A DNA stretch of 64,000 bases from Luteimonas viscosa. GTDB lineage: Bacteria > Pseudomonadota > Gammaproteobacteria > Xanthomonadales > Xanthomonadaceae. Each line of letters starts with the position of its first letter. Positions within the stretch are counted from its first letter, which is position 1. Under the pieces are notes generated by a model. It was not told where the DNA came from. It saw only the letters and a program-made list of their open reading frames with translations, and did not search any database. The position numbers and the translations under genes are program-made. This document shows, piece by piece, positions 1 through 10,700 of this stretch. The stretch is taken from the NCBI RefSeq assembly GCF_008244685.1, contig NZ_VTFT01000002.1, positions 310,001 through 374,000 of the forward strand. The letters are read 5' to 3'.

Positions 1-94
1 GAGCAGGGCACGCAGCAGGGTGCCCAATGTCGCTTGTCGATCCATCGTCGCGATGATATATAAGCGCTTACATATTATCAAGCCGGAGGTGGCC

Positions 95-1000
95 ATGGTA
101 TTCGCGATCGTTCTGGGGGCCGTGCTCGCGGCCGGCTGCCCGTCGCAGGAGAGCGTCCTGCGCGACGCCGCCGCAGCGGTCCAGGAGACGTACGTGGACC
201 CGGGGCGGGGCCGCCATATCGCGCAGGCCCTGTCCCAGTGGGCGGACAGCGGGCGCTATGTCGATACTTGCGAGGTCCCTGCATCGTTCGTCGAACAACT
301 CAACGCCGATCTGGATGCGTATGACGGGCACTTCCATGTCGAAGCCCCCGGCCAGGCCGGCGATCCGCAGGACTGGCTGATGGCATGGCGCGCCGATGCC
401 GGGAAGGCGAACGCGGGCGTGCGCGAAGTGCGGGTCCTCGAGGGAAACGTCGGCTACCTGCGACTGTCGACGTTCTACCCGTGGGACGTGGCGGGCGCCA
501 AGATCCAGGCTGCGTTCTCCCTGCTTGCGGACAGCGGCGGGCTGATCCTGGACCTGCGCCAGAACGGTGGAGGCGACGCGGGCACGGCGGAACAGCTCGT
601 TCGCACGTTCCTTGCCGACGAGGTCTCGCAGGTCCAGCGCATCGAGCAACGCGGCACAGTCAGCGACAGCCCGCTTCCTCGGCGCGAACTCGAGGCGTTC
701 ACGCGTCCGCTGGTGGTGCTGGTGGATCGCAGGACGGGTTCGGCGGCGGAGTTCGTCGCCTATTCTCTGCAGGTGCTGGGCCGGGCGAAAGTCGTGGGAA
801 GCCGGACCGGCGGCGCGGCCAGCCTGCTCGGCGAGCCCGTGCAGCTATCAGGCGGCTACCGCATCTCGATTCCCTACGCCCGGCCTGTCAACAGGGTCAG
901 CGGGGCAAGCTGGGAGAAGCTCGGCGTCCGTCCGGATGTCCCCGGTGGGGACGATCCCCTCTTCATTGCCCGCATGACGCTCGCCGCGGCGAAGCAATGA
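95..1000 (+). CDS. S41 family peptidase-like lipoprotein
   Basis: This is a protein of about 301 residues resembling S41 (C-terminal-processing/IRBP-type) serine peptidases. Seen: a hydrophobic N-terminus ending in a lipobox (LAAGC), an IRBP-like helical N-terminal domain, the core motif DLRQNGGG, and the nucleophile motif TGSAAE with Ser at about residue 216. There is no PDZ domain, so it is smaller than typical Ctp proteases. I chose the ATG at 95 because GGAGGT lies 4 nt upstream. An in-frame ATG at 53 would add a Lys/Arg-rich n-region that makes a better lipoprotein signal peptide, so that start is a real alternative. Inferred location is the periplasmic face of a membrane. The substrate is unknown. 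Confidence 0.8.
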   Translation: MVFAIVLGAVLAAGCPSQESVLRDAAAAVQETYVDPGRGRHIAQALSQWADSGRYVDTCEVPASFVEQLNADLDAYDGHFHVEAPGQAGDPQDWLMAWRADAGKANAGVREVRVLEGNVGYLRLSTFYPWDVAGAKIQAAFSLLADSGGLILDLRQNGGGDAGTAEQLVRTFLADEVSQVQRIEQRGTVSDSPLPRRELEAFTRPLVVLVDRRTGSAAEFVAYSLQVLGRAKVVGSRTGGAASLLGEPVQLSGGYRISIPYARPVNRVSGASWEKLGVRPDVPGGDDPLFIARMTLAAAKQ

Positions 1001-1241
1001 TGATCGCACGCGAACCGGCGATGCCGTGGGTCATGCAGCGGCAACGGGCCGGCCTGGCGGGAGTCCGCACCCGGACCCGTCGATGGACGCGGAAACGACG
1101 CGGCCGTGCGCGCTCCGGTCATTGCCCATGGGGCCGACCGGTTCACCCGCGCATTGTCCGGAACCGCACCCTGGCCGGTGAGCTTCAAGCCCGGAATCCG
1201 CGAGAAACGCGTACGGGATCGGGGGCGCCGGGCGTGCGGGA

Positions 1242-1781
1242 TCAGGGCGGCGGCAGGCGGATGTCCGAGAGCTTCCAGCGCACCCCGTTGCGGGTCAAGA
1301 CGAACACCACTGGCGCGCCATCACCAGTATGGATGGTGGCTGTGAAGCGTGAGGTCGACTCGTAGCGACGTTCGGCGTCCCGCAGAGGGTCGGGCCGGAG
1401 TGCTTCGCGCTCGCCCCTGCGCGGCGGCGGCGTGCCGCTGGCGCGGTTCCACACCTTGCGGCCCTCCATCAGTGCGCCCAGGCCGTAGGGCGTGACCATC
1501 AGCTCGACCGCGCCGCCGGCCAGTTCGTTGGCCACGGTCATGCCGAGCGCGCCGAGCAGCCCGGATTGCGCGTCGATGCCCACGCCGCGCACCAGCCGGT
1601 CGCCGAGCTGCGCCTTGAGGCTCGCGCGCAGCGGCGGGAAGTCGACGTGCTTTGCCAGCGCCCCTGCGTTCTCCTCGCGCACCGCCTTGCCGATCGCGTG
1701 GATCGTCAGGTACGGGCCCGCCGCGGCATACGCCAGCACGGCGGCGAGCATCAGCACGGCGAGGGCGATCCACTTGCGCAT
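1242..1781 (-). CDS. DUF2939 domain-containing protein
   Basis: A 179-residue protein with one N-terminal hydrophobic segment (about residues 4-22) and the DUF2939 pattern of an ISP-like N-terminal helix followed by a small alpha/beta body ending in a phosphate-loop-like WKLSDIRLP strand. It is probably anchored in the inner membrane with a periplasmic body. The family has no established function. It starts 3 nt after the stop codon of the DUF2461 gene on the same strand, so the two are probably co-transcribed and translationally coupled, downstream of sbcB. Confidence 0.8.
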   Translation of the reverse strand: MRKWIALAVLMLAAVLAYAAAGPYLTIHAIGKAVREENAGALAKHVDFPPLRASLKAQLGDRLVRGVGIDAQSGLLGALGMTVANELAGGAVELMVTPYGLGALMEGRKVWNRASGTPPPRRGEREALRPDPLRDAERRYESTSRFTATIHTGDGAPVVFVLTRNGVRWKLSDIRLPPP

Positions 1782-1784
1782 GGC

Positions 1785-2471
1785 TCAGAACTCCAGGTCG
1801 AGCGCCGCGCAAAGATAGTCCATGAACGGCGCCAGCGCCTGCAGGTCCTTCTCCAGGGTCGCGAGCAGCCTCGGGCCGACCATCACGTTGTCCTCGATCG
1901 CGCGCCAGGCGACGAAGTTGCGGTGGCGCAGGTCGTCGATGTACTCGAAGTCTGCGGGGAAGCCGCGCGGGGGTCGCACCAGCATGTCCTCGGCGTCGAG
2001 GTCGAACCGTCGCCGGAACGCAGGCGCGTGCGCCGCGGCCTTCCAGCCGCCCGGATTGTCGAAGATGAACTGGCGGATCCGGCGCTGCACCGGCAGCTCC
2101 GGGTGCCAGATGCCGCCGCCCATGAAACAGTTGCCCGGCTGCAGGTGCAGGTAGAACGAGGGCGCCGGCACCTGCCGGCTGCGCTCGTGGAACAGGCGCG
2201 CGCCCTGCCAGCCCTTGTACGGCGTCTTGTCGTTGGCGAAGCGCGTGTCGCGGTGGATGCGGAACAGCGAACCGCCGACTTTCGCGGGATCGGCGCGGTA
2301 ATGCGTGCTCACCCTGGCCAGCGGCGCCTGCAGGTCGTCCAGCAGTCGCCGGAACGGCTCGCGCACGTGGTTCTCGTAGTCGTCGCGATGGTCCTGGAAC
2401 CACGCGCGCTCGTTGTGGCGGGCGAGGGCGCGCAGGAATTTCAGGCTCTTTTCGGTGAAGTACGTGGTCAT
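1785..2471 (-). CDS. DUF2461 domain-containing protein
   Basis: A 228-residue cytoplasmic protein matching the DUF2461/TIGR02453 family. Characteristic stretches are FLRALARHNERAWF near the N-terminus, RIHRDTRFANDKTPYK around residue 75, and GGGIWHPE in the middle. The family is widespread but uncharacterised. I chose the ATG at 2471, which begins MTTYF; the open frame continues upstream without family similarity. The gene lies 43 nt after sbcB and 3 nt before the DUF2939 gene, suggesting a three-gene transcript. Confidence 0.85.
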   Translation of the reverse strand: MTTYFTEKSLKFLRALARHNERAWFQDHRDDYENHVREPFRRLLDDLQAPLARVSTHYRADPAKVGGSLFRIHRDTRFANDKTPYKGWQGARLFHERSRQVPAPSFYLHLQPGNCFMGGGIWHPELPVQRRIRQFIFDNPGGWKAAAHAPAFRRRFDLDAEDMLVRPPRGFPADFEYIDDLRHRNFVAWRAIEDNVMVGPRLLATLEKDLQALAPFMDYLCAALDLEF

Positions 2472-2514
2472 GCAGTGATAGAAGGGGGTTGGTGGTCGGC
2501 GGCGGCGCCTGCGG

Positions 2515-4005
2515 TCAGGCGGGAGGACGGGGCTCTTCGGTGCCGGCATCCGGCGCGATGCCGCCCAGGCCGTGGGCGAGTCCGGTGCCCCAGTCCTGGA
2601 GCTGGTCGAGCAGTTGCAGGCGGCTGGCGTCGGCCGCATGTTCGGCCCGCAGTGTCGCGATCCGCTGGAAATACTGCGTGAACCCCAGCTCGGACAGGCC
2701 GCTGCCTTCGGCGAGTCGTGCGCGGCGGTAGTCGTCCCAGCGCGCGCGTTCGCCCTGGTCCAGGCTGTCGGGCCAGTTGCGTGCGCGGTAACGGAACAGC
2801 AGTTCGACCAGGCGCGGGTCACGGAAGCCGAATTGCCGCGCGCCCAGTTGCGCGGGCGATGTGGAGCGGACCTGCGCGAACAGCCGCTTGTCGCCATCGG
2901 GCAGGAAGCCGTCGTAGAGCGCACCGTCGGCGTCGCCGGGGGGGAGTTCGCGCTCGACCGCGTATACCCGGCGCAGCTTCTCCGCGAGCGCGGGCCCGGC
3001 GGCGCGCAGTCGCGAGGCGCGCTGTTCGATCCGCGCGGGTTCGATCGCCAGCCGTGCCAGGTCCTCTTCGCGCAGGTGGTCCCAGCGCACCAGCGCCGGG
3101 CAGCGGTTGAGGTGGACTTCCTTGAGCGCGACCCGGCTTTCGCCTTCCGGCAGCGCATCCGCGCGCAGGTACAGTCGCGCGGCGATGGTCTCCGCGTCCA
3201 GGTCGAGCAGGGCGTCGGGCTCGCTGTCGAGGTCGAACACGATCACCCGCGTGTCGAACCGCGGATGACGCGCAAGCGGCAGTACCGGCGCCGCACAGAG
3301 GCGGCTGGCAGGGTAGCGCTGCGACACGTGCAGCAACGGCGTCATCGCCACCGTATCGACCAGGCCGGCGGCGAAGCGCTTGTCGCGCAGTTGCAGGGCA
3401 TAGGTCCACAACCGCGGCTGGCTCTGACGGAAGCGCCTCGCGAGGCCGATCAGCGCGCGCACGTCGGAGAGCGCCTCGTGCGCATCGCCCACGCGCACGC
3501 CGTTCGCGGCGGCGAGGTGTTCGAGCTTGAACGAGGTCCCCTTGCCGTCCTCGCGCGCGGGCCAGGCGATCCCGTCCGGGCGCAGCGCATGCGCCAGCCG
3601 CATCACGTCGAGCAGGTCCCAGCGTGAATTGCCGCCGCGCCATTCGCGTTCGTAGGCGTCGAAGAAGTTGCGGTACAGGCCGAAGCGGACGAACTCGTCG
3701 TCGAAACGCAGCGAGTTGTAGCCGAGCGTGCAGGTCTGCGGCCGCGACATCTCGTCGAAGATGCGCGAGAACGCCTCTGCCTCCGGCACGCCCTTCGCCA
3801 GCGCATGCTGCGGCGACAGGCCGGTGACCATCGACGCATCCGGCGAGGGCAGCAGGTCGTCGGCCGGGCGCACCAGGAAGTCGACCGGCTCGTCGATCTC
3901 CTCGAGCGCCTCGTCGGTGCGGATCGCGGCGAACTGGGCGATGCGCGAGCGACGCGGATCCGCGCCGAAGGTTTCGAGGTCGTAGAACAGGAAGCTGGCG
4001 CCCAT
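2515..4005 (-). CDS. sbcB: exodeoxyribonuclease I
   Basis: A 496-residue 3'-5' single-strand DNA exonuclease of the DnaQ/DEDDh superfamily (E. coli ExoI has 475 residues). Exo motifs are clear: DLETFG at the N-terminus (Asp and Glu metal ligands), NSLRFDDEF (Exo II) and HEALSDVRA (Exo III with catalytic His and Asp). The ExoI SH3-like and helical C-terminal parts follow. The role is mismatch repair and trimming of recombination intermediates. The start MGASFLFYD is set by homology. A TACAAT hexamer sits 6 nt upstream of it with no Shine-Dalgarno sequence. The last 15 residues are Pro/Glu-rich and look lineage-specific. Confidence 0.95.
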   Translation of the reverse strand: MGASFLFYDLETFGADPRRSRIAQFAAIRTDEALEEIDEPVDFLVRPADDLLPSPDASMVTGLSPQHALAKGVPEAEAFSRIFDEMSRPQTCTLGYNSLRFDDEFVRFGLYRNFFDAYEREWRGGNSRWDLLDVMRLAHALRPDGIAWPAREDGKGTSFKLEHLAAANGVRVGDAHEALSDVRALIGLARRFRQSQPRLWTYALQLRDKRFAAGLVDTVAMTPLLHVSQRYPASRLCAAPVLPLARHPRFDTRVIVFDLDSEPDALLDLDAETIAARLYLRADALPEGESRVALKEVHLNRCPALVRWDHLREEDLARLAIEPARIEQRASRLRAAGPALAEKLRRVYAVERELPPGDADGALYDGFLPDGDKRLFAQVRSTSPAQLGARQFGFRDPRLVELLFRYRARNWPDSLDQGERARWDDYRRARLAEGSGLSELGFTQYFQRIATLRAEHAADASRLQLLDQLQDWGTGLAHGLGGIAPDAGTEEPRPPA

Positions 4006-4011
4006 GCCCCC

Positions 4012-4017
4012 ATTGTA
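4012..4017 (-). promoter_or_regulatory. -10-like hexamer directly before sbcB
   Basis: TACAAT on the minus strand, 6 nt before the sbcB ATG. This places the likely transcription start at or next to the start codon, with no room for a ribosome binding site. No good -35 element is visible. Confidence 0.4.
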
Positions 4018-4130
4018 AGAGCGGCGTCGGCGGCCACCAGCCTCCCGTCCGCCACCGGCGGGAAATGGGCGTCCGCGGCCCAACCGGCCCGGGTGACGCC
4101 AGCACGGCGCGAGGGCGCGCCCGAGGCGGC

Positions 4131-5485
4131 CTACGGGACCGGTGGCAACGGGGCCAGGCGCGCGGCGATCTCGGCATCGAGCGCGGCCCAGTCGACCGCA
4201 TCGAGCGTCTCGATGCCGTCGGTGGCGCGCTGCAGGATGTCGCGCTGCACCTCGCCTCGCGCCAGGGCGGTCGCGTAGGGAATGCGCATGAAACTGACCA
4301 TCGCGTAATGCGGGACGAAGCGGCCCGGGTGGCGTTCCTGCAGCAGCAGTTCCAGGGCACGCTGCAGGCGGTAGTCGCGATCGTCGACGCGGTCTCGCAT
4401 CTCGATGTAGTTCTCCAGCGCCATGTGCTGGATGGCGGCGGCGTTGGGCATGCGCTCGGCGGCGAAGGCGGCGTAGGCGGTGGCGAAATCCGCGTCCGGC
4501 CGCAGCTGGTCGGCAAGCGCAACGCAGTCCTCGAACGCACAGTTCATGCCCTGGCCGTGGAAAGGCACCATCGCGTGCGCGGCGTCGCCGACCAGCACCG
4601 CCTTGCCATCGAGGTGCCAGCGATCGAGATAGAGCGTACCGAGCGTCCCGGTGGGATTGGCCTCGAAATCGTCCTCCAGCCGGGGGATCAGCGGCACCGC
4701 GTCGGCGAACTGCTCCTTGAACAGGATGCGCGCGGCATCGCCATCGGGCACGGTGGCGAAGCTGGGGTACGCGCCTTCGTGCGGCATGAACAGGGTGACG
4801 GTGAAGGTGCGCTCGTCGTTCGGCAGGGCGATGCACATGTAGTGGCCGCGAGGCCAGATGTGCAACGCATTGGGTTCGATGCGGAAGCTGCCGTTGGCGC
4901 CGGGCGGGATCTCGAGTTCCTTGTAGCCGTGGTCGAGCCACTCGGTCCGTTCGCCAAGGTCGTTCACCCGCATCATCTGCGCGCGCAGGGTGGAGCCCGC
5001 GCCGTCGGCGCCGACCAGGGTATCGAAGCCGCGACGCTGGTCATGGCCGTCGCCGAGCACGCGCATCGTGCCGGCGGCGAAGTCGACCTCCTCCAGCCGG
5101 CGATCGAAATGCAGGGTCGCGCCCGCGGCCTCCGCCGCCTCGATCAGCACGATGTTGAGCTCGCCGCGGTTGATCGACCAGATCACCTCGCTGTCGTCGC
5201 GGCCGTAGCGTTGCAGCTCGGGCTCGCCATGCAGCGGGTGCACCATGCGCCCGCGCATCATCACCGCCTGGCGCATCACGCCGGGGTCGGCCTCCGCCTG
5301 CCGCAGGGCGTGCAGGCCGCGCTCGGCCAGCGCCAGGTTGATCGAGCGACCGCCGGCGTACCCGTGCACGCGCGGATCGCCGCGCCGCTCGAACACCTCC
5401 ACCGGCCAGCCACGCCGGGCGAGCAGGGTCGCGAGCAGGCTGCCGGCGAGTCCGGCGCCGATGATGGTGATGGTACGACCGTCGC

Positions 5486-5489
<4 letters not shown>
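4131..5489 (-). CDS. kmo: kynurenine 3-monooxygenase
   Basis: A 452-residue FAD-dependent hydroxylase converting L-kynurenine to 3-hydroxykynurenine with NADPH and O2. Seen: the N-terminal Rossmann motif GAGLAG at residues 11-16; the family signature GYAGGRSINLALAERG near residue 45; the FAD motif GDAAHAMVPFHGQGMN near residue 310; and a C-terminal helical region (YATALARGE). Its ATG overlaps the kynU stop codon (ATGA, 4 nt), indicating translational coupling. It is the last gene of the haaO-ACMSD-kynU-kmo run; a 125-bp gap separates it from sbcB. Confidence 0.96.
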
Positions 5490-6781
<1,292 letters not shown>

Positions 6782-6787
6782 GGCGTC

Positions 6788-6793
6788 ATTGTA
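6788..6793 (-). promoter_or_regulatory. -10-like hexamer directly before kynU
   Basis: TACAAT on the minus strand, 6 nt before the kynU ATG, with no Shine-Dalgarno sequence in between. It suggests an internal, possibly leaderless promoter for kynU-kmo. No convincing -35 was found. Confidence 0.4.
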
Positions 6794-6934
6794 TGAGCGC
6801 CTTCAGGCGCGAACACGCCGCCCGGACACCCGCCTGCGACCGGGCGCACCGCGCGGGGTCCCGATGTCGCAACGAAGCGCTTCCGCGCGCCCGGACCGGA
6901 AGCCGGGCACCGGACTTCGGGCCGGGAGGCGCTC

Positions 6935-7960
6935 CTACGCGAAGCGGGAGAGCGGCAGGCCCAGCCATTCCAGCGCGGTGCCGTGGTAGAGCCGGGCGCG
7001 TTCGGCCTCGTCCAGCTCGATCTGCTCGATGCCGGCGCCGGGGGTCTGTTCGCCCAGCGGGAACGGATAGTCGGTACCGAGCATCACCCGCTCCGTGCCG
7101 CAGGTGTCGAGCAGATAGCGCAGCGCGCGCGGGTCGGCCACCCAGGAATCGAAATACAGCCGCTGCAGGTAATCGCGCGGGTTGTGCGGATTGTCGGTGG
7201 CGACGAGGTCGGGCCGCATGTTGAAGCCGTGCTCGATGCGGCCGATGGTGTAGGGGAAGCTGCCGCCGCCGTGGGCCATGCACACTTTCAGCTTCGGCAG
7301 CCGCTCCAGCACGCCGCCGAACACCAGCGAGCATGCCGCGCGCGACTGTTCGGCCGGCATGCCCACCAGCCACGGCAGCCAGTACTTGGGCATGGTGTCG
7401 GTGCCCATCATGTCCCAGGGGTGCACGAGGATCGCGGCGCCGAGGTCCGCGGCCGCCTCGAAGAACGGGAACAGCTCGGGCGCGTCGAGGTTCCAGTGCG
7501 TGTCGGGCGAGACCTGCACGTGCGAGCCGATCTGCACGCCCTGCAGCCCGAGCTGGTCCATGCACCGCTCCAGCTCCTGCACCGCCAGCCGCGGCGACTG
7601 CAATGGCACCGTGCCGATGCCCGCGTAGTGGCGCGGAAAATCGCGACAGGTCGCCGCCATGTGGTCGTTGAGCGCCTGGTGCAGCTCCAGCGCATGCGCC
7701 GGCCTGGCCCAGTAGCTGAACATCACCGGCACCGTGCTGATCACCTGCACCTGCACGCCGAACCGCGCGAAATCGTCGATACGCTCCTGCGGATCCCAGG
7801 TCTTCGACCAGATCTCGCGGAAGAACCTGCCGTCCTTGTAGATGCGATGGCGGCCGTCTTCGGTGTGATGGATCACCGGGAACCGCGCGTCGCCGTACCG
7901 GCGTGCGAGGTCGGGCCAGTCTCGCGGCAGGTAATGGGCGTGGATGTCGATCTTGAGCAT
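6935..7960 (-). CDS. aminocarboxymuconate-semialdehyde decarboxylase (ACMSD)
   Basis: A 341-residue amidohydrolase-superfamily decarboxylase converting 2-amino-3-carboxymuconate 6-semialdehyde to 2-aminomuconate semialdehyde plus CO2. Seen: the zinc motif HAH (H7, H9), HPWDMMG (H180), MAHGGGS (H230) and GTDYPFP (D297). These match the ligand set and spacing known for Pseudomonas ACMSD. The start MLKIDIHAHY is fixed by the HxH motif lying at the very N-terminus. The gene begins 8 nt after the 3-hydroxyanthranilate dioxygenase stop. Its presence directs 3-hydroxyanthranilate towards full catabolism rather than only to quinolinate/NAD. Confidence 0.93.
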   Translation of the reverse strand: MLKIDIHAHYLPRDWPDLARRYGDARFPVIHHTEDGRHRIYKDGRFFREIWSKTWDPQERIDDFARFGVQVQVISTVPVMFSYWARPAHALELHQALNDHMAATCRDFPRHYAGIGTVPLQSPRLAVQELERCMDQLGLQGVQIGSHVQVSPDTHWNLDAPELFPFFEAAADLGAAILVHPWDMMGTDTMPKYWLPWLVGMPAEQSRAACSLVFGGVLERLPKLKVCMAHGGGSFPYTIGRIEHGFNMRPDLVATDNPHNPRDYLQRLYFDSWVADPRALRYLLDTCGTERVMLGTDYPFPLGEQTPGAGIEQIELDEAERARLYHGTALEWLGLPLSRFA

Positions 7961-7968
7961 GGATCGGA

Positions 7969-8520
7969 TCAGGTGATGTCGGCCTGCGAGTCGGCCTGCA
8001 TCTCGTACCGCGTCGGACGGGGGTTGAGATGGCCGCAGGCCTTGCAGGTGCGCAGTTCGTCGCTGCGATAGAAGGTTTCGAACACGCGGAAGAAATCCTG
8101 CTCGATGTCCTCGAGGTGGAAGTATTCCTCGTACACCTTCTGGTTGCAGTTCTCGCAGAACCACAGCAGGCCGTCGTCCTCGTGCGGCAGGCGCCTGCGC
8201 TCGATCACCAGGCCGATGGAGCCGGCGGCGCGCTGCGGCGAATGCGGCACCTTCGGCGGCAGCAGGAAGGTTTCGCCGGCGCGGATCGGGATGTCGCGCA
8301 CCTTGCCATCCTCCTGGATGCGCAGGGTCATCTCGCCTTCGAGCTGGTAAAACCACTCGGCGCCTTCCTCCCAGTGGTAGTCGGTACGCGCGTTTGGACC
8401 GCCGACGACCATGACGATGAACTCGCCGTCGTAGATGCACTTGTTGCCCACCGGCGGCTTGAGCAGGTGGCGGTTGTCCTCGATCCAGCGCTTGAAGTCG
8501 ATGGGGGCGGGGATCGGCAT
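7969..8520 (-). CDS. haaO: 3-hydroxyanthranilate 3,4-dioxygenase
   Basis: A 183-residue Fe(II) cupin dioxygenase that opens the ring of 3-hydroxyanthranilate. The iron ligands H49, E55 and H93 and the substrate-binding Arg45 are in the expected places. The C-terminal rubredoxin-like metal site of bacterial enzymes is present as CENC (C122, C125) and CKAC (C159, C162). A purine-rich GAGGAG ribosome binding site lies upstream. It is the first gene of the minus-strand run and is divergent from the antiporter gene, so its promoter should lie within 8521-8653. Confidence 0.96.
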   Translation of the reverse strand: MPIPAPIDFKRWIEDNRHLLKPPVGNKCIYDGEFIVMVVGGPNARTDYHWEEGAEWFYQLEGEMTLRIQEDGKVRDIPIRAGETFLLPPKVPHSPQRAAGSIGLVIERRRLPHEDDGLLWFCENCNQKVYEEYFHLEDIEQDFFRVFETFYRSDELRTCKACGHLNPRPTRYEMQADSQADIT

Positions 8521-8653
8521 GTCCGACTCCTCGATAAGGGGCTGCCCGCGGGCGATGCGTGCATGTTACACATCCGTCGGCCGGGGCCGGATGAGTGCGG
8601 CCAGGTCGCCGCGGTTAAGCTTGTCGCCACCAGCTTGAACGGGTGCCCGCCGC

Positions 8654-10300
8654 ATGTTCTCCGATTTCGCCCTGATCCTTGCGTTGGCGGCTGGCGTGGG
8701 CCTGCTGGCCGCGCGGCTGCGGCAGCCGACCATAGTCGCCTTCATCGTGGTCGGCATCCTGGTCGGCCCGGCGGCGCTGGGCTGGGTCGGCCACAGCGAT
8801 GCGATCGAGCTGCTGTCGCAACTGGGCATCACCGTGCTGCTGTTCCTGGTGGGACTCAAACTCGACCCGGCGCTGGTGAGGCAGCTGGGGCCGGTGGCGC
8901 TGGCGACCGGCCTCGGGCAACTCGCGTTCACCATCGCGTTCGGGTTCCTGATCGCGCTGGCGTTGGGCATGGACCGGCTGACGGCGATCTACGTCGCGGT
9001 GGCGCTGACGTTTTCCAGCACCATCATCATCATCAAGCTGCTCGGCGACAAGCGCGAGCTCGATTCGCTGCACGGTCGCATCGCGACCGGCTTCCTGATC
9101 GTGCAGGACATCGCGGTGGTGGTGGCGATGATGATCATCGGCGCGCTCGGGGTGGGCGAAGCGGCGGGCGCTGACGGTGGCGGCATGGACTGGCTGGCAT
9201 GGACCGGCCAGCTGCTGGCGGGGGTCGTGGCGGTGTTCCTGCTGATCCGCTACGGCCTGCGCTGGGTACTGCCGTGGATGGCGAGCACGCCGGAGCTGAT
9301 GGTGGTGTTCTCGGTGGCGTGGGGCGTCGCGCTGGCCGCGTTCGGCGAGCACCTCGGACTGAGCAAGGAGGTGGGTGCGTTCGTCGCCGGTTTCGCGCTG
9401 GCGGGCACGCCTTTCCGGGAAGCTGTGGGCGCGCGCCTGAGCGGGCTGCGCGACTTCCTGCTGCTGTTCTTCTTCGTCCACCTGGGATCGGGGCTGGTGT
9501 TCTCCGACCTCGGCAGCCAGTTGCCGGCGGCGTTGGCGCTGTCGGTGTTCGTGCTGGTGGGCAACCCGCTGATCGTGATGGCGATCATGGGCTTCATGGG
9601 CTATCGCCGTCGCACCGGATTCATGGCCGGCCTGACCGTGGCGCAGATCAGCGAGTTCTCGGTGATCTTCATCGCGATGGGCGTCGCGCTGGGGCACGTG
9701 GGATCGCCCGCGCTCAGCCTGGTGACCCTGGTGGGACTGGTGACCATCGCGCTGTCGTCGTACATGATCCTGTACTCGCATCCGCTGTTCGAACGCGTGC
9801 AGCGCTGGCTGGGCGTGTTCGAGCGTCGCGACCCGTGGCGGGAGCGGGGCGAGGACGCGTCCGGCACGCCGGTGCAGGTGGTGGTGTTCGGCGTCGGCCG
9901 CTACGGCGCGCGGCTGATGTCCGCCCTGGCGCGCGATGGCGTGACGGCGCTGGGGGTGGATTTCGACCCGGTCGCCGTGGCCGAAGCGCGTGCGCTGGGG
10001 CTGGACGTGCATTTCGGCGATGCCGAGGACGCCGAGTTCGCGCACTCCCTGCCACTGGCGGGCGCAGAGCTGGTGGTGGCGACGCTGGCCGATGCCCACA
10101 GCGTGACCCACCTGCGACGCGCGGTGCGCGAGGCCGGTTTCGATGGACGCTTCGTGGCCGCGGCGCGGATGGCGGGCGCGGCCGAACACCTGCGCCGGCT
10201 GCAGGTGGACGTGGTGCTGGATCCCTTCGACGATGCCGCCGAGCAGGCGGCCGACACGCTGCGCGACCTGCTCAGTCCCGAAGCCGCGCCACGCACTTGA
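8654..10300 (+). CDS. CPA2 family cation:proton antiporter with TrkA-N domain
   Basis: A 548-residue inner-membrane transporter resembling YbaL/KefB. Seen: about 12 hydrophobic segments across residues 1-385, including the CPA2 stretches LLFLVGLKLDP and FVAGFALAGTPF. A cytosolic RCK/TrkA-N nucleotide-binding domain follows from about residue 405 (VVVFGVGRYGARL). By family it exports K+ or Na+ in exchange for protons, gated by NAD(H) or glutathione ligands. It is the only plus-strand gene inside the kynurenine region and splits it in two. Its last 29 nt overlap the convergent end of the RidA-type gene. Confidence 0.9.
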   Translation: MFSDFALILALAAGVGLLAARLRQPTIVAFIVVGILVGPAALGWVGHSDAIELLSQLGITVLLFLVGLKLDPALVRQLGPVALATGLGQLAFTIAFGFLIALALGMDRLTAIYVAVALTFSSTIIIIKLLGDKRELDSLHGRIATGFLIVQDIAVVVAMMIIGALGVGEAAGADGGGMDWLAWTGQLLAGVVAVFLLIRYGLRWVLPWMASTPELMVVFSVAWGVALAAFGEHLGLSKEVGAFVAGFALAGTPFREAVGARLSGLRDFLLLFFFVHLGSGLVFSDLGSQLPAALALSVFVLVGNPLIVMAIMGFMGYRRRTGFMAGLTVAQISEFSVIFIAMGVALGHVGSPALSLVTLVGLVTIALSSYMILYSHPLFERVQRWLGVFERRDPWRERGEDASGTPVQVVVFGVGRYGARLMSALARDGVTALGVDFDPVAVAEARALGLDVHFGDAEDAEFAHSLPLAGAELVVATLADAHSVTHLRRAVREAGFDGRFVAAARMAGAAEHLRRLQVDVVLDPFDDAAEQAADTLRDLLSPEAAPRT

Positions 10301-10700
10301 GCTCGATCGCGATCGGCGTGGGCAGCGCGGCGATGCCCAGCGTGGTGCGGCAGGGCGCGGTGTCGACGTCGGGGAAATACTCGGCCCAGACCGCGTTGTA
10401 ACCGGCGAAGTCGCCCGCCATGTCGGTGAGGTAGACGGTCACGTCGACCAGGTCTTCCCAGCGCGCGCCGCTGGCTTCCAGTACGGCGCGGACGTTGGCG
10501 AACACGGCGCGCGTCTGCGCGTCGATGTCGTGTGTCACCAGGCTGCCGTCGCCATCATGCACGTTGCCGGGCACCTGGTCGGTAGCGGGATCGCGCGGTC
10601 CGATGCCCGACAGGAACAGCAGCTCACCCACGCGGCGCGCGTGCGGGTAGCGGCCGACCGGCTTCGGCGCGGCCGCCGCGCGGATGCCGGCGCCCGGCAT
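10272..10700 (-). CDS. RidA family protein, probable 2-aminomuconate deaminase
   Basis: A 142-residue protein of the RidA/YjgF/YER057c family (about 130 residues is typical). Seen: FLSGIGPRD near the N-terminus, the central TRAVFANVRAVLEASGARWEDLVDVTVYLTD, and a C-terminal IAIELKCVARL. General RidA proteins hydrolyse enamines and imines. The placement with ACMSD and a semialdehyde dehydrogenase makes hydrolytic deamination of 2-aminomuconate to oxalocrotonate the likely job; this is inference from context. The ATG shares one base with the carbonic anhydrase stop (TGATG), so the two are coupled. The 3' end overlaps the antiporter gene by 29 nt. Confidence 0.85.
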   Translation of the reverse strand: MPGAGIRAAAAPKPVGRYPHARRVGELLFLSGIGPRDPATDQVPGNVHDGDGSLVTHDIDAQTRAVFANVRAVLEASGARWEDLVDVTVYLTDMAGDFAGYNAVWAEYFPDVDTAPCRTTLGIAALPTPIAIELKCVARLRD